From Closterium sp. NIES-65 (taxonomy: Eukaryota; Streptophyta; Zygnematophyceae; Desmidiales; Closteriaceae), in NCBI GenBank assembly GCA_948144175.1, contig CANXME010002183.1, forward strand, positions 248,001-312,000: 64,000 bases of DNA. The letters are read 5' to 3'. The notes beneath the pieces were generated by a model, which was not told where the DNA came from, did no database searches, and saw only the letters and a program-made list of their open reading frames with translations. Made by a program: the position numbers and the translations under genes. The stretch's first letter is position 1, and each line of letters begins with the position of its first letter. Positions 9,906 through 20,268 of the stretch are shown piece by piece.

Positions 9906-11455
9906 TGGAAGTCATCTCTGCGTCCATGGCTATTTGCCACTTCGAGGAGTACTCACCCGCGATCGCCTCAGCGTAAGAGCGCGGGGTAGGGATGTCAAGT
10001 GCATTCGGGTCTCTCTCAGGGCAAAGCAGCATGGATGCGAAACGAGGTAAAACGATCGCAAGACACTCAAGCTCAAACTGCCTGTCCTCAAGGATGTCAC
10101 TGCTAAGGGCAGGCTGACCCCCAACTAACGGAGGACACACAGACTCAGACTCAGTAACAAGACTCGAGACGTAGTCGAGACGACTCCTAGCTACAAAGTC
10201 GACTAGCTCAGTGACTAGGGCAACCGCAGCAGTAAGACTCAAAGTCAGGGCCAGTGACGATAGTAGCGAGGAGACGAGTGACAGTAGGACTGGCAGCACG
10301 AGCAAGGTCGGACTCAGGGTCGGGAACGTGCGGAAGAGAGGATGCGGGAGGCTTAGGCAAGACAACACGCTGTGGAACAGAGGAAGGACGAAGTGCCATA
10401 CCGTGAGTGCCTGGGACAGCAGGAGGACGAGGAAGGGCGACACGAGGAGCATGAATAGGCGTGGAAGCACGAGTCTCAGGCTCACGACGCGTAGTCAGGG
10501 ACTCAGTCAACTCAGTGTGAGGAGCAGGAGCGGGCAGCGGGGAGCCAGGCAGTAGCTGTGGTTGAGACTCGTCTGTCGGTGGAAACAGGAGAGGTGGAGT
10601 GAGGCCAGTGGAAAACGGGAGACCCACAACCTGGCGAAGGGCCAAGTCAGGTGGTGGCAGGGACGACTGCGGCTGCGGGTAGAAAAACTGTCGGCTCGGC
10701 GCAGTACCCGTACCGTCAGCAGCTCCAGCACCTCCAGTACCACCAGCTCCAGCACCTCCAGCACCTCCAGTACCTCCAGCTCCAGTACCTCCAGCACCAA
10801 CAGCAGCACCAGCTCCGGCAGCTCCAGCACCTCTAGTACGAGCACCTCTAGGACCAGCAGCTCCAGCACCTCCATGACTTCCGAGACCAGCAGCTCCAGC
10901 ACCTCCAGTACCTCCAGTACCACCAGCTCCAGCTCCAGCAGCTCCAGTACCTCCAGCACCAGCGGCTCCAGCGTCTAGGTAACTCCAAGCTCCAGCTTCA
11001 GAGTGGCCTTGCCGAACGACCCAATCACGAAGCTGCTGCGGTAAGGATGTCTCGAGTCGACTAGGTGGCTGCTGCTGTCCAACACCAGGTTCTGCAGCAG
11101 GAGCACCCACGGCCCCTCCACCACTAGGACTCGCAGCACCCCTAGAATCAGCACCCCCAAAAACCCTCACCCCCCGGACCAGCACCCCCAGTCTCAGCAC
11201 CCCACAGTGTCACCACCCCCAGCAGCACCAATGTCCATAGCTACAGGCTGCAGAGGTGGTGAAGACGGTCGAGGCAGAAAACCAGGAGGGGTCTCCAAGC
11301 GTGGAGAGCGACGACTGGCCGCCGTGTCGTCAGCGGCAATGTCACCCCCCTCAGCCGGGCCATAGGAGTCAGAAGAGATCTCCAAAGGCTCAACCAAGGG
11401 GGGTGGGTATACCTAAGACACACCAGAGGGAGCAGGGCACTATGGGGGGAGGGGG
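9906..11455 (-). pseudogene. Copia D integrase-RT linker, Gly/Ala/Thr-rich
   Basis: A long low-complexity spacer that sits between integrase and reverse transcriptase in this family. From about 10690 to 10975 it is a run of GAGGTGGAG-like residues in the coding frame. It is followed on the pol side by conserved blocks resembling those of L, M and O (PESYAEAI-type and SPTVTRLLAT-type segments). The same DNA gives Ser/Thr and Leu/Val frames on other phases, which are artefacts. Confidence 0.6.
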
Positions 11456-12077
11456 TCACCGGGGAAGGAACTGGTACCAGGAAGAGAGGTGCCAGGGGGT
11501 CCGAGTGGGACGCGTGTGGGTGGAGCCTGTAGAAACAGACCGAATCATCAAAGGTGACGTCCTGGGAGGAGAACATGCGGCGGTCGCGAGGGTGGTAAAA
11601 CTGTCACGGTGGGGCGTCGGTAGGGAAGCCCAGGAAGGCGCAGCAGAGAGTGCGAAAAGAGATCTTGCTCGCGGTGGCATCCCGAACAAGAGAGAGAGCG
11701 CCCCAGACCCGAAACGCCGACGTATCGCCAACCTTTCACGTCCAACGGAGTATGGGCGAAGTCTCTGGGAAAGAGACACGGGGCCAGTGGTTGAGCTGAT
11801 GCAAGGCGTATCGTACCGCAAACGACCACAGAAAATTGGGAGCAGTCGCATGGATCATGGAGGTACGAGCAACCTCCATGATCAAGCCAATGCGACGCTC
11901 AGCAATCCCATTTTCCTGCGAAGAGGCCGGAAACGTGAATGACTGGATGATGCCCTTGTCTCGACAAAACTCTGCAAGGAGGCCGGAAGAGAACTCACCG
12001 CCCCTGTCAGAGTGCAGACGCAGGACTGGAAGGTCCCGCTGAAATTGCTCGCGCAGCTGGCGACGAGTAGCGCGGAT
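11456..12077 (-). pseudogene. Copia D integrase, C-terminal part (left of LARD-c)
   Basis: Carries LHSDRGGEF and, 35 residues later, NGIAERR, the second Asp and the Glu of the D-D35E triad. The frame breaks at about 11740 and continues as the C-terminal Copia integrase region. The reading enters directly from the LARD-c insertion point: TWIRATRRQL here continues KRCFDPL on the other side, so the frame was intact before LARD-c landed. Confidence 0.8.
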
Positions 12078-12082
12078 CCAGG

Positions 12083-12212
12083 TGACAAAATTAGAAGAAA
12101 AGAAGAGGGGTTGCACTAGCAAGAATGGGGATACAAATAGCAAACCCTAGAAGGGTTGTACTCGCTATAGAGCACCCCACTACAGGCTAGAGCATAAGAA
12201 AACAATCTGACA
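12083..12212 (-). repeat. 3' LTR of LARD-c
   Basis: 130 bp, same family as the LTR at 702-829 and the solo LTR at 35002-35133. The tail to its right ends in TATGGGGGTG, the expected polypurine site. Confidence 0.85.
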
Positions 12213-13442
12213 CACCCCCATAGCCAAAGTGGGGTGTAATCAGCAGAGCAAGCAAAGCAGTACAAGCTCAGGGTGGATCACAATGTCACCACACATTCTG
12301 AGCACAAGTTCAAGAAGCAATAGTTTAGAGTTCACAATTATGAGCAAAGCTAGTGGTAGTCACAACGGGCAAGTGAGGAGGAGGAGAGAGAGTGAGGGGA
12401 GAGGAGATAGGAGGCGACGGTTGAAGCTGCAGACACACGGGCAACAGTAGGCAGACTGGCACAGCGGCTACCGGGCGAAGCCCCCGGAATACTGGAGTAA
12501 CTGGCCCCGCGGCTAAAGTAGCGGCAGACGAGCAACGGACCCACGGGCGGCTGGCGTAGAAGTCTACGACTGGGCTACCGGGCGAAGCCCCCGGACTACA
12601 GGTGCTGCTGGCGACACGACGGCAACCTCCGTGCAACTTCCCAAAACAGTCCCACCCCCCCTGACACACACCCGCTGCTACACCCCTAGCTCCACTCCCA
12701 CGCACCCCCCTTAAACCCTAAACCCCAGTCTCCCACACATCCACCCCCCTCAGCGACAGCTGCAGCAGTGGGAGACGAAGGAGGAGGAGGAGGAGCAAAG
12801 GGAGGAATGAGGAAGTGCCACCCCCATACTCGCCACCACCTGCGTGCCACCCCCAAACCCTAACACAGAAAGGGTGGGATGGCGGGTAGGCAGGGTGGGA
12901 TGGCGGCGCTCGCCCCCGGCCCCCGAGGGTCGCCTCGACAGGCGACGAGAAATGGGGCCGGGGCGCAAGGAGGGCGGCGGGGCCACAGGTGTAGGGCGGC
13001 GGGGCCGCGAAGGTGGGGCGGCGGGGCCGCGACAGAAGGGCGGCGGGGCCGCGAAGTGGGGCGGCGGGGCCGCGAACGTAGGGTGGCGGGGCCGCAACGT
13101 AAGGCGGCGGGGCCGCGACGTGAGGCAGCGGGGCCGCGAAGTGGGGCGGCGGGGCCGCGACGGGTCCCCGTCGCCCGTCGCGGCGCCTCCAGAGGGCGAC
13201 GCGGCAAACGACGGGGCAGAAGCCCGCCGCGCGCCTCGGGGCGCACAGCGGGCAGAGAACCGCCGCGCGCCTCGGGGCGCACGGCGGGCAGAAAACCGCC
13301 GCGCGCCTCGGGGCGCACGGCGGGCAGAAAAACCGCCGCGCGCCTCGGGGCGCACGGCGGGAAGAAAAAGTTGTAGCGGAAGCGAGGAGGTGGTAACCCA
13401 CCCACAGGATCGATCCAAGAGGATCGACCTGCTCTGATAGCA

Positions 13443-13572
13443 TGACAAAATTAGAAGAAAAGAAGAGGGGTTGCACTAGCAAGAATGGGGATACAAATAG
13501 CAAACCCTAGAAGGGTTGTACTCGCTATAGAGCACCCCACTACAGGCTAGAGCATAAGATAACATTCTGACA
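13443..13572 (-). repeat. 5' LTR of LARD-c
   Basis: 130 bp, about 128 identities with 12083-12212. The inverted pair GGATCGATCC ... GGATCGACC lies just beyond the primer site (13406-13430). Confidence 0.85.
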
Positions 13573-13577
13573 CCAGG

Positions 13578-14110
13578 GGATCAAAACACCGCTTGCTGCA
13601 GAAGCGGAAGACCGTGGTGTAGCGTGTGTAGTCGTCAACGGCCAACAGGAAGTAGCGCTCCTGGTCTGTCCCACTGACGGGGGCTGGGCCCCACACGTCC
13701 ATGTGGAGAGTCCGCAGAGGAGCAGTGGTCAGAGGAAACGAGGAGGAGTGAGGAGCGGCGCGCTGCCGCCCCTCGACGGAGGGAAGGCACGGTGGGGCAG
13801 GCGAGCGCGAAAGGGGGGGCAGGGACCTGGGAAGGCCAGAGACAAGGAGACATGAGTGCATGCTGCGAAGACGCGGCAAAGAGGGGTGACCGAGTCAATG
13901 GTGCCAGAGAAGAGTCTGGTGGGAGAGTACCCGACACGAACATGACACAGCGAACTGACCAGACGCAGACACCTGACTCGACGCAGCCACCTGACCTGAC
14001 GCAGCCACCTGTGCAGACACAGTGGTCAGGGTGTACAGACTGGACCCAGGCTGCCGAGTGAACATAGCAAGGTGGCGTCCAGTCCGGGAGCACGTACAGA
14101 TCGCCATACG
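13578..14110 (-). pseudogene. Copia D pre-integrase and integrase N-terminal part (right of LARD-c)
   Basis: Contains HMDVWGP (first catalytic Asp of the integrase) and AVDDYTRYTTVF, preceded by a Cys pair (PPCLPSVEG) and the pre-integrase zone with the block LLVSGLPRSLPP. It lies upstream of the LARD-c insertion. The pre-integrase part (13880-14110) is in another frame, so at least one indel separates them. Confidence 0.75.
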
Positions 14111-14146
14111 CTACCCTCCAGGGACAAAGATATCAACCCAAGCATC

Positions 14147-14760
14147 CTAAAGGACTGCGTTGCTCACCAAGTTCGTTGAGAACAAGGGGAGGTGGAGGCC
14201 TAAAAGAGAGCCGGAGGGGACTGCCGGACATGGGAGGACAGCGGAGGCTCGCGCTACTACTGGGCCCCCAGTGGGGTTAGCCAGTGAGACTGGGACAGGT
14301 GCTGCGAGCGGTGTGACTATGGTGCAATCACAAAAGAAGCAACGTGACGCTCCTGAGTCAAGTGTGAAAGTGTGCAAGGCCTCAGTTGAGGCAGGACCAG
14401 TGGCACTAGACGCACTAGCACCTAGAGCTGCAGCAGACTCACTAGCACCTAGAGCGGCAGCAGACTCACTAGCACCTAGAGGAGGAGCCTCTACACAACC
14501 AGGGATGCCTCGTTGTGAAACACAGTCGCGAAGCCGCTGTCCAGTACCCATAAAACCATAACCTCCACCACCTGGACGGCCGCGCTGAACTACCCACTCA
14601 CGGATCTGCTGTAACGAGGGACTGTCCGGGTACACGGGCTGCCGCTGCTGTCCAGCACCTCTAGCACTTCCAGCACGATAACCTCCACCACCAGGACGAC
14701 CTCGCTGAATAACCCACTCGCGAAGCTCTGCGGTGATAGAGTGTCCGGGTGAGGCAGTAG
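14147..14760 (-). pseudogene. Copia D aspartic protease and end of gag
   Basis: The frame at 14147-14635 contains LDSGASRCFF, the retroviral-type aspartic protease active site, preceded by a short Ala/Gly repeat (LGASESAAA in three copies). The element REWVVQRGRPGGGGY occurs at about 14590 and again at about 14710, a local duplication. The CX13CX3HX4C gag motif of the other copies is not recognisable here. Confidence 0.65.
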
Positions 14761-15512
14761 CTGCTGTTGTCCACCCCTAGACGCTGCTACGACTGTGATA
14801 GTGGCTATGACAGGCAGTGGCAGTCAGTAGCAGCGGCGCAAGGGTGGTAGTAGCGACTGCTGTAGCTGCACCTGTAGCAATAGCGGTGGTCGCTGTGGTT
14901 GTAGCAGTAGTAGCGACTGTTGGAGTGGCTGTGGAGGCCAGTAGGGTGCGTGGGCAGCAGGGCACGGGCGAGCGCAGTAACTGCAGTAGTGGTAGCAGTA
15001 GCAGCAGTAGCGCCAGCAGCTGCAGCAAGGGCGGCTCGGCAGGGCAGCAGTAGCTCAACAACAACAGCACAGGTGGCAGCAGCAGCCTAGCAGCAGCAGC
15101 AGCTGAGCAGTAGCAGCAGCAGCAGCAGTAGGGCAGCTTGGTGGGGCTGGGCAATGCTGTAGGGCGGCGCGGCTCGGGTTGGGCGGCGCAGCTCGGCAGG
15201 GCTGGGCGGCGCGCGGGCCTAAGGGCAGGGCAGCGCAGCGCGCGGGCTGCAGGGCAGGGCAGCGTGGCTTAGGCTAGCAGCAGCAGCAGCTGAGCATTAG
15301 CAACAGCCTAGCCGGCAGCAGTAGCTTAGCAGCAGCAGCAGCAGCAGCACAGGTGGCAACAGCACACGTGGCAGCAGCAGCGCAGCCGGCAGCAGCAGCT
15401 CAGGAGGCAGCAGCGCGTTTGGCAGCAGATGCGCAGCAGTAGCAGCGCTGATGGGTAGGGGCTCGGCAGGGCAGAGCGCAGCTGCAGTAGCGCGTGGAGC
15501 AGCAGCAGCAGC
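14761..15512. repeat. CAG/GTAG-rich low-complexity tract
   Basis: Irregular repeats of CAGCAG, AGTAGC and GGCAGCAGC over 750 bp, with no stable frame and no motif. It may be the degenerated gag and leader of Copia D, which would belong here, but I cannot show homology. Confidence 0.5.
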
Positions 15513-15857
15513 TGTCAGAGGTCCACTGGTGATCCCCGATTGATCCTAGGGAAAAGTTACAGGCACGTTGGCCTGGGGGGTTATGGGCGCACTCACCCGA
15601 TACATGAACAAGCCCTTTTATCCCAGTGGTTTGTGGCTGGGATTCTGACATGGTATCAGAGTGGAGGTCTCGGGCTCAAATCCTAGTGTGTGCACTTCGG
15701 GCATCCCAATGCGGGGGGGTGTCAGAGGTCCACTGGTGATCCCCGATTGATCTTAGGGAAGGGTTACAGGCACGTTGGCCTGGGGGGTTATGGGCCCACT
15801 CACCCGCTACACGAACAAGCCCTTTTATCCCAGTGGTTAGTGGCTGGGATTCTGACA
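15513..15857 (+). mobile_element. TRIM: 345-bp terminal-repeat element in miniature
   Basis: Two direct 138-bp repeats (15513-15650 and 15720-15857, about seven differences) with TGTCAG...CTGACA ends flank only 69 bp. The interior begins exactly with TGGTATCAGAG and keeps tRNA-like complementarity further (GGTCTCGGGCTCAAATCC). It ends in the purine run GCGGGGGGG right before the second repeat. Flanks are GCAGC on both sides (15508-15512, 15858-15862), a fitting 5-bp duplication, though the surroundings are CAG-rich. It has no coding capacity. Its LTR is unrelated to the others in the window. Confidence 0.9.
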
Positions 15858-16334
15858 GCAGCAGCAATAGCAGCAGCGCGCTTAGCAGCAGCAGTAGCGC
15901 ATGCAGCAGTAGCAGCCGCGTAAGTGACGGCAGTAGCAGTGCGGACGAGCAGGGCGCAGGCAGGGTGCGCGTGGGTGCGCGCGGGGCGCGCATGGGGTGC
16001 AGGTTGCTGGTTGGGCAGCGCGAGCAGCGCGCTGGGCAGCAAGTGCGCGGTCAGGGCGGCGCAGGGCGCGGGCAGCTCGCGTAGGGCAGAGCGCGGGCCG
16101 TGCAGGCAGTGCGCGGGCAGAGCAGGAAGCGTGCGGGTCGAGCGCGCGTAGGGCTCGGGCAGCGCGCGTGCGGGCGGTGCGGGCGGGGCACGTGCATGCG
16201 TGCAGGCGGCGCAAGCAGGGCGTGTACGGGTCGCGCAAGGTCAGTGCGATGGCACTAGGCAGGGCGGCACTAGCAAACAGACGGTCGCGATTTCGTGGGG
16301 CGGGGCGGAACGAACGGGCAGGATATAAGCTAAC
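15858..16334. repeat. GC-rich low-complexity tract
   Basis: Runs of GCGCGGGC and GCAGCGCG without a conserved frame or recognisable site. It ends at the 5' LTR of Copia F, whose left flank is CTAAC. Confidence 0.4.
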
Positions 16335-16458
16335 TGTCAGAACATATAGCTTGTGCTTATTGTGTAGGCTATAGTGGGGTAGCCCATAAGGGGTACAACC
16401 CAATTAGGGTACTTGTACTCAGTTCATTCATAGTTCATTCATTTCTCGTTTCTTCTCA
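16335..16458 (+). repeat. 5' LTR of Copia F
   Basis: 124 bp, TGTCAGAACATA...TTCTTCTCA, related to 965-1094 and the LTRs of M and O. The 3' edge is set by the primer site. Confidence 0.85.
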
Positions 16459-16500
16459 TGGTATCAGAGCAGGTTCCCTAGTGGGAACGCTACCTAGGGC
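16459..16500 (+). promoter_or_regulatory. primer-binding site and adjacent hairpin of Copia F
   Basis: TGGTATCAGAGC at 16459-16470 is an exact plant initiator-tRNA-Met primer site. Two bases on, GTTCCC-TAGT-GGGAAC (16473-16488) is a perfect 6-bp stem with a 4-nt loop. It is followed by GGGCCCACCA (16498 onward), which recurs at this place in most related elements. Confidence 0.85.
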
Positions 16501-17477
16501 CCACCACGATTTTTTTCCTGCCCGGAGCGAGCCTTCGACTAGACCGAGTCGCGCGCGCCCCGTGTGCCCTCCCTACCGTCGCGCCGCCCTTTGTGGCCCC
16601 TTGCGCTGCCCGTCCACCCCACGCGCCGCCCTAGCGGCCCCTCCTTGCGCCACCCGTCGACCCCGCGCGCCGCCTTAGCGGCTCCCTGCGCCGCCCGTCG
16701 GCCCCGCGCGCCGCCCTAGCGCCCCCCCTGCGCCACCTGTCGACCCCGCACGCCGCCCTAGCGCCCCCCCCCTGCGCCGCCCGTCGACCCCGCGCGCCGC
16801 CCTTGCGGCCTCGCCGCCCTTACCTGCGGCCTCGCCGCCCTCACCTGCATTCCCCGCCGCCCTTACCTGCGGTCCCCGCCGCCCTCAACTCCGGCCTCGC
16901 CGCCCTTACCTGCGGCCTCACCGCCCTCACCTGCGGTCCCCGCTGCCCTCAACTGCGGCCTCGCCGCCCTTACCTGCGGCCTCGCCGCCCTCACCTGCGG
17001 TCCCCGCCGCCCTCAACTGCGGCCTCGCCGCCCTTACCTGCGGCCCAGCCGCCTTCCCTGCGGCCCCGTCACCTGCTGCAGTGCCGCCCGCCACCTGAGC
17101 CGCCCGGGCCGCCTCACCTCGCCGAGCAGCCGACTGCCGCGCCGCCCTGCAGCAGCACGGCCGAGGCGCCCAGAAACTGAGCAGCCGAGCAGCCGAGCCG
17201 CCCAGCAACCGAGCAGCCGAGCCGCCCTGCAGCCGAGCCGCCCAGCAGCCGAGCCGCCCTGCAGCCGAGCCGCCCAGCAACCGAGCCGCCCTGCAGCCGA
17301 GCCGCCCAGCAGCCGAGCCGCCCTGCAGCCGAGCCGCCCAACAGCCGAGCCGCCGTGCAGCCGAGCCGCCGATCCGCCCTACCTCCGAGCCGCCCGAGCA
17401 GCCCCGTCCGGTGAGCACAGTGCCTCTTTTCCTGCACTGACCTCACCCTACTGTTGCACTGCTAGTCTACTGTGGTC
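16501..17477 (+). other. GC-rich leader of Copia F
   Basis: After a T-run and CCTGCCCGGAGCG, the leader is built from CGCCGCCC-type triplets (16600-17050). It then carries a tandem array of about 21-bp GAGCCGCCCAGCAACC / GAGCCGCCCTGCAGCC units (17170-17390). Open frames on both strands are Pro/Arg- or Gly-rich composition effects. It leads directly to the gag ATG at 17478. Confidence 0.7.
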
Positions 17478-18489
17478 ATGGCTACCCCTAGTGTCCTCGC
17501 TTTTGACGCTGAGGGTCGAGCCATTGACTTTGACGTCTGGGTAGATGACCTGCAGCTGTTTTTACAGTGCGATAGGGCAGACTGTCTCTCACTCTTTGAC
17601 CTCACCTCTGGCGCCTCTCCTGCCCTTGCTGCTGATGCTGATGCCACTATTCGCTCCCAGTGGGCCACGCGCGACGCTGCAGCACGTCTTGCTGTGCGTC
17701 GCCACCTCCCTACCTCTGAGCGTGCGCACTTTAGTCAGTACAAGAGTGCTCAGACCTTGTACGACGCTGTAGTTCCGCGCTACTCCTCCCCTGCCACTGC
17801 TGCACTGAGCCATCTCATGCTACCGTACCTCTTCCCTGACCTTGCTGCCTTTCCCACAGTCGCTGACCTCATTACGCACCTCCGCACTAGTGACACTCGC
17901 TACCGCGCTGCGCATCCTGCTGACTTCTGCGCCACGAACCCCCCCCCCCATGTACATCACTCTCTACTACATAGTCACTCGCCTCCCTGACTCCCTTCGC
18001 GTAGTCAAGGACCACTTCCTCTCAGTCTGTCCCACCACTCTCACTGTTGACCTCCTTGAGAAGTCCCTCCTAGCGGCCGAGAAGAGCATAGTCGCTGTAG
18101 GGGCCTCTCGTGGTGACCCGCGCACCCCCATCTTTGAGGGGTGTTCCCCCTCCCCCCTTCTGCCCTCTGTTGACTCTGCTGCTGCGGCCGACCTCCTTGG
18201 TCTTGAGTCGGTCGGTGCGGCGTCTGCCCCTAGCGGGAGACGCCACCCTGGCAAGGGCAAGGGGGGGAGGGGCACTGGAGGAGCGAGCGGGGGCAGTGGA
18301 GGTGGAGGTGGAGGCGGCGGGGGGAGTGGGGGTGGCGGTGGGAGTGGTGGTGGGGGTGGAGGTGTCGGTGGCGGCAGTGGAGGCGGAGGCGTCGGCGGCG
18401 GTGGCGGTGGGAGCGGAGGTGGCGGAGGTGGCGGCGGTGGAGGAGGCGGCGGAGGCGGCGGTAGTAGCGGAGGCGGCGGAGGCGACTGA
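17478..18489 (+). pseudogene. Copia F gag, frameshifted
   Basis: Gag starts MATPSVLAFDAEGRAIDF and follows L, M and O closely up to NPPP. There an 11-nt C run (17939-17949) forces a +1 shift, after which YITLYYIVTRLPDSL and the rest of the gag body continue to 18240. A Gly-rich tail of about 75 residues follows, ending in TGA at 18487-18489 where relatives have Gly. Gag packages element RNA into particles. This copy cannot make full-length gag without recoding. Confidence 0.8.
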
Positions 18490-18846
18490 GGCGGCGGGGG
18501 TGGCGGTGGAGCTGGTCGCGGGTCTACGCAGAGGAGTGGCTCCGGTGGTGGTCCACGCCAGCAGCAGCAGCGCGGTCGTGAGACCCTGTCCCCTCAGCAG
18601 CTCCGTGAGTGGTACACTGCACGCCAGCGGGGTGGGGGTTTTGGTCCGTGCACCTACGTCCTGCGCACCGGCGACCGTGCGGGTGAGCAGTGTGGGGGTG
18701 CGCACCCCACCCAACGCTGCTTTGGCCGCCTGACGGACGCGTGGCGTCACCAGTTCCCGGAGGCCACAGAGATCCCTCGCTGGGGCGAGCTGTCTAGGGC
18801 GGGTGTTGCCATCTATGATCTTGATTTTGATGCTATTATTTCTGCC
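18490..18846 (+). pseudogene. Copia F gag C-terminus with CX13CX3HX4C motif
   Basis: The same frame as the preceding gag tail continues after the TGA without another stop. After a Gln run it has QQLREWY, then Cys-X13-Cys-X3-His-X4-Cys (CTYVLRTGDRAG...CGGAH...CF), then RLTDAWRHQFPEATEIPRW. The motif is conserved in G, J, L, M and O and takes the place of the usual gag zinc knuckle. Confidence 0.7.
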
Positions 18847-19330
18847 ATGTATGCTGTGTCTATTAGTGATGAGGGTGACTGTTACCGGTGTTTCCCGCCC
18901 AATCCGGGCATTGAGACTGCTGCTCTAGGTACTGGTGAGGCGGCTTCCCTAGGTGCTTGCGACGCTGCTGCTCTAGGTGCTAGTGCGTCTGCGTCCTCAG
19001 GTACTGGTGAGTCGGCGCTCTCAGGTACTACGTCGGCTTCGGCCTCCCTCACCTTCACCCTTGACTCCGGGGCGTCTCGCTCCTTCTTTCGGGACCGCAC
19101 CACACTCACGCCGCTTAGTCGGCCGGTTGCGGTGTCTCTCGCTGACCTCTCTTGGGGTCCTGTACTGTCTCACTTCTCCACAGTCCTCCCGTGTCCGGCG
19201 GCTCCCTTTGGCACCCTGTCTGGTCTCTACCTCCCCTCGTTCTCTACAAACCTGGTGAGTGGTGCTGACCTACAGGATGGGGGAGTACACCAGTTCACTC
19301 CTGCGCGTCAGCGGGTGACGCACTGCACAG
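18847..19330 (+). pseudogene. Copia F aspartic protease
   Basis: TFTLDSGASRSFF places the catalytic Asp codon at 19063-19065. It is preceded by an Ala/Gly/Ser spacer with LGA repeats and followed by the conserved LPSFSTNLVSGADLQDGGVHQ block. The segment is uninterrupted but depends on a broken upstream gag. Confidence 0.8.
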
Positions 19331-20268
19331 AGGCTAGCACAGGCCGACACCTGGCTACATTTACCCGTCAGCCGGGGTCGAGCCTGTACACACTGACCAC
19401 TGCGTCTCCTCCAGTTGTTGAGTCTGGTAGGGTAGCTGCGTCGGGTCAGGTGTTTGCTGCAGCGTCCAGGTCTGGTCCTGAGTCTGCCCCCTGTTCGTGT
19501 CGTCTCCTATCTCACGAGACTCTCCTCTGGCACCACCGCCTTGGTCACCCCTCTCTGCTTTGGCTCAGAGGCATGGCCTCCCGTCTTCTTGTTTCCGGTC
19601 TCCCCCGGTCCATCCCTCCCCTTCCTCAGGGCCCTGGCCCTACCTGTGTCCCCTGTGTCGAGGGGCGCCAGCGTGCTTCCCCTCACTCCTCCCAGTTTCC
19701 TCCGACAGAGGCCCCGTTGCAGACGCTTCAGATGGACGTGTGGGGCCCAGCCCGCGTCCGTGGACAGGGTCACGAGCGCTACTTCATGCTCGTTGTTGAC
19801 GACTACTCGCGTTACACCACAGTCTTCCCCTTGCGCAGCAAGGGTGATGTCACTGAGGTGCTGATCGACTGGATCCGCGCAGCTCGTCTCCAGCTCAGGT
19901 AGAGCTTTGGCTCGGACTTTCCTATTCTGCGTCTGCACTCGGACAGAGGCGGAGAGTTTTCTTCTGGCCTTCTGAGATCCTACTGTCGCGCACGAGGAAT
20001 CCGTCAGACCTTCACGCTTCCGGACTCCCCGCAGCAAAATGGGATTGCTGAGCGCCGCATTGGCAAGGTCATGGACGTCGCTCGTACGTCTATGATGCAT
20101 GCGGCTGCTCCCCATTTTCTGTGGCCGTCTGCGGTGAGGTACGCGGCGCATCAGATCAACCTACACCCCAAGGTCTCCAGGCCGGAGACCTCCCCAGCCT
20201 TGCTGTGGGTGGGGAAGGTTGGCGATGCGTCGGCGTTCCGGGTCTGGGCATCTCGGGCGTTTGTCCAG
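19331..20268 (+). pseudogene. Copia F pre-integrase and integrase, truncated
   Basis: HHRLGHPS (from 19531) is the pre-integrase His pair, and CVPCVEG completes the HHCC zinc site. The catalytic region has MDVWGPA, LHSDRGGEF and NGIAERR in D-D35E spacing. A TAG at 19900-19902 replaces the CAG found in M. The frame runs into satellite DNA after 20268, losing the C-terminus. Confidence 0.8.

Larger units (their letters stand above)
12083..13572 (-). mobile_element. LARD-c: complete non-autonomous LTR element inside Copia D integrase
   Basis: 1,490 bp with 130-bp LTRs (12083-12212 and 13443-13572) differing at about two bases, flanked by the perfect duplication CCAGG (12078-12082 and 13573-13577). 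The primer-site variant TGCTATCAGAGC at about 13431-13442 has one mismatch to the plant initiator-Met site. The interior matches LARD-b and LARD-d: a shared 3' segment (12213-12680), AAACCCTAA motifs at 12713 and 12855, then a GC-rich leader with 20-30 bp GGGGCCGCGA-type repeats (12950-13170) and GGGGCGCAC repeats (13210-13370). No retroviral-type coding motif is present. Confidence 0.9.
8048..14790 (-). mobile_element. Copia element D, minus strand, decayed and interrupted by LARD-c
   Basis: Minus-strand order is protease (14.5 kb), pre-integrase, integrase, Gly/Ala linker, reverse transcriptase, RNase H and 3' LTR (8048-8197). The integrase is split by LARD-c at 12083-13572. Several frameshifts break pol. 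No 5' LTR is visible; the 5' side dissolves into CAG-rich low-complexity DNA, so the right boundary given is approximate. It is the most diverged member of the window's main Copia family. Confidence 0.75.
16335..20268 (+). mobile_element. Copia element F, plus strand, truncated in integrase
   Basis: 5' LTR, canonical primer site, GC-rich leader, gag, protease, pre-integrase and integrase follow in order. After FRVWASRAFV (about 20262) the sequence changes abruptly into pyrimidine repeats, so the linker, RT, RNase H and 3' LTR are missing. Lesions are a frameshift at the poly-C run 17939-17949, a TGA at 18487 and a TAG at 19900. Confidence 0.85.

Noticed and set aside
12750..13503. Arg/Pro/Ala-rich frames of 180-260 codons on both strands
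   Set aside because: They lie in the GC-rich leader of LARD-c, overlap each other on both strands and change completely between related copies.
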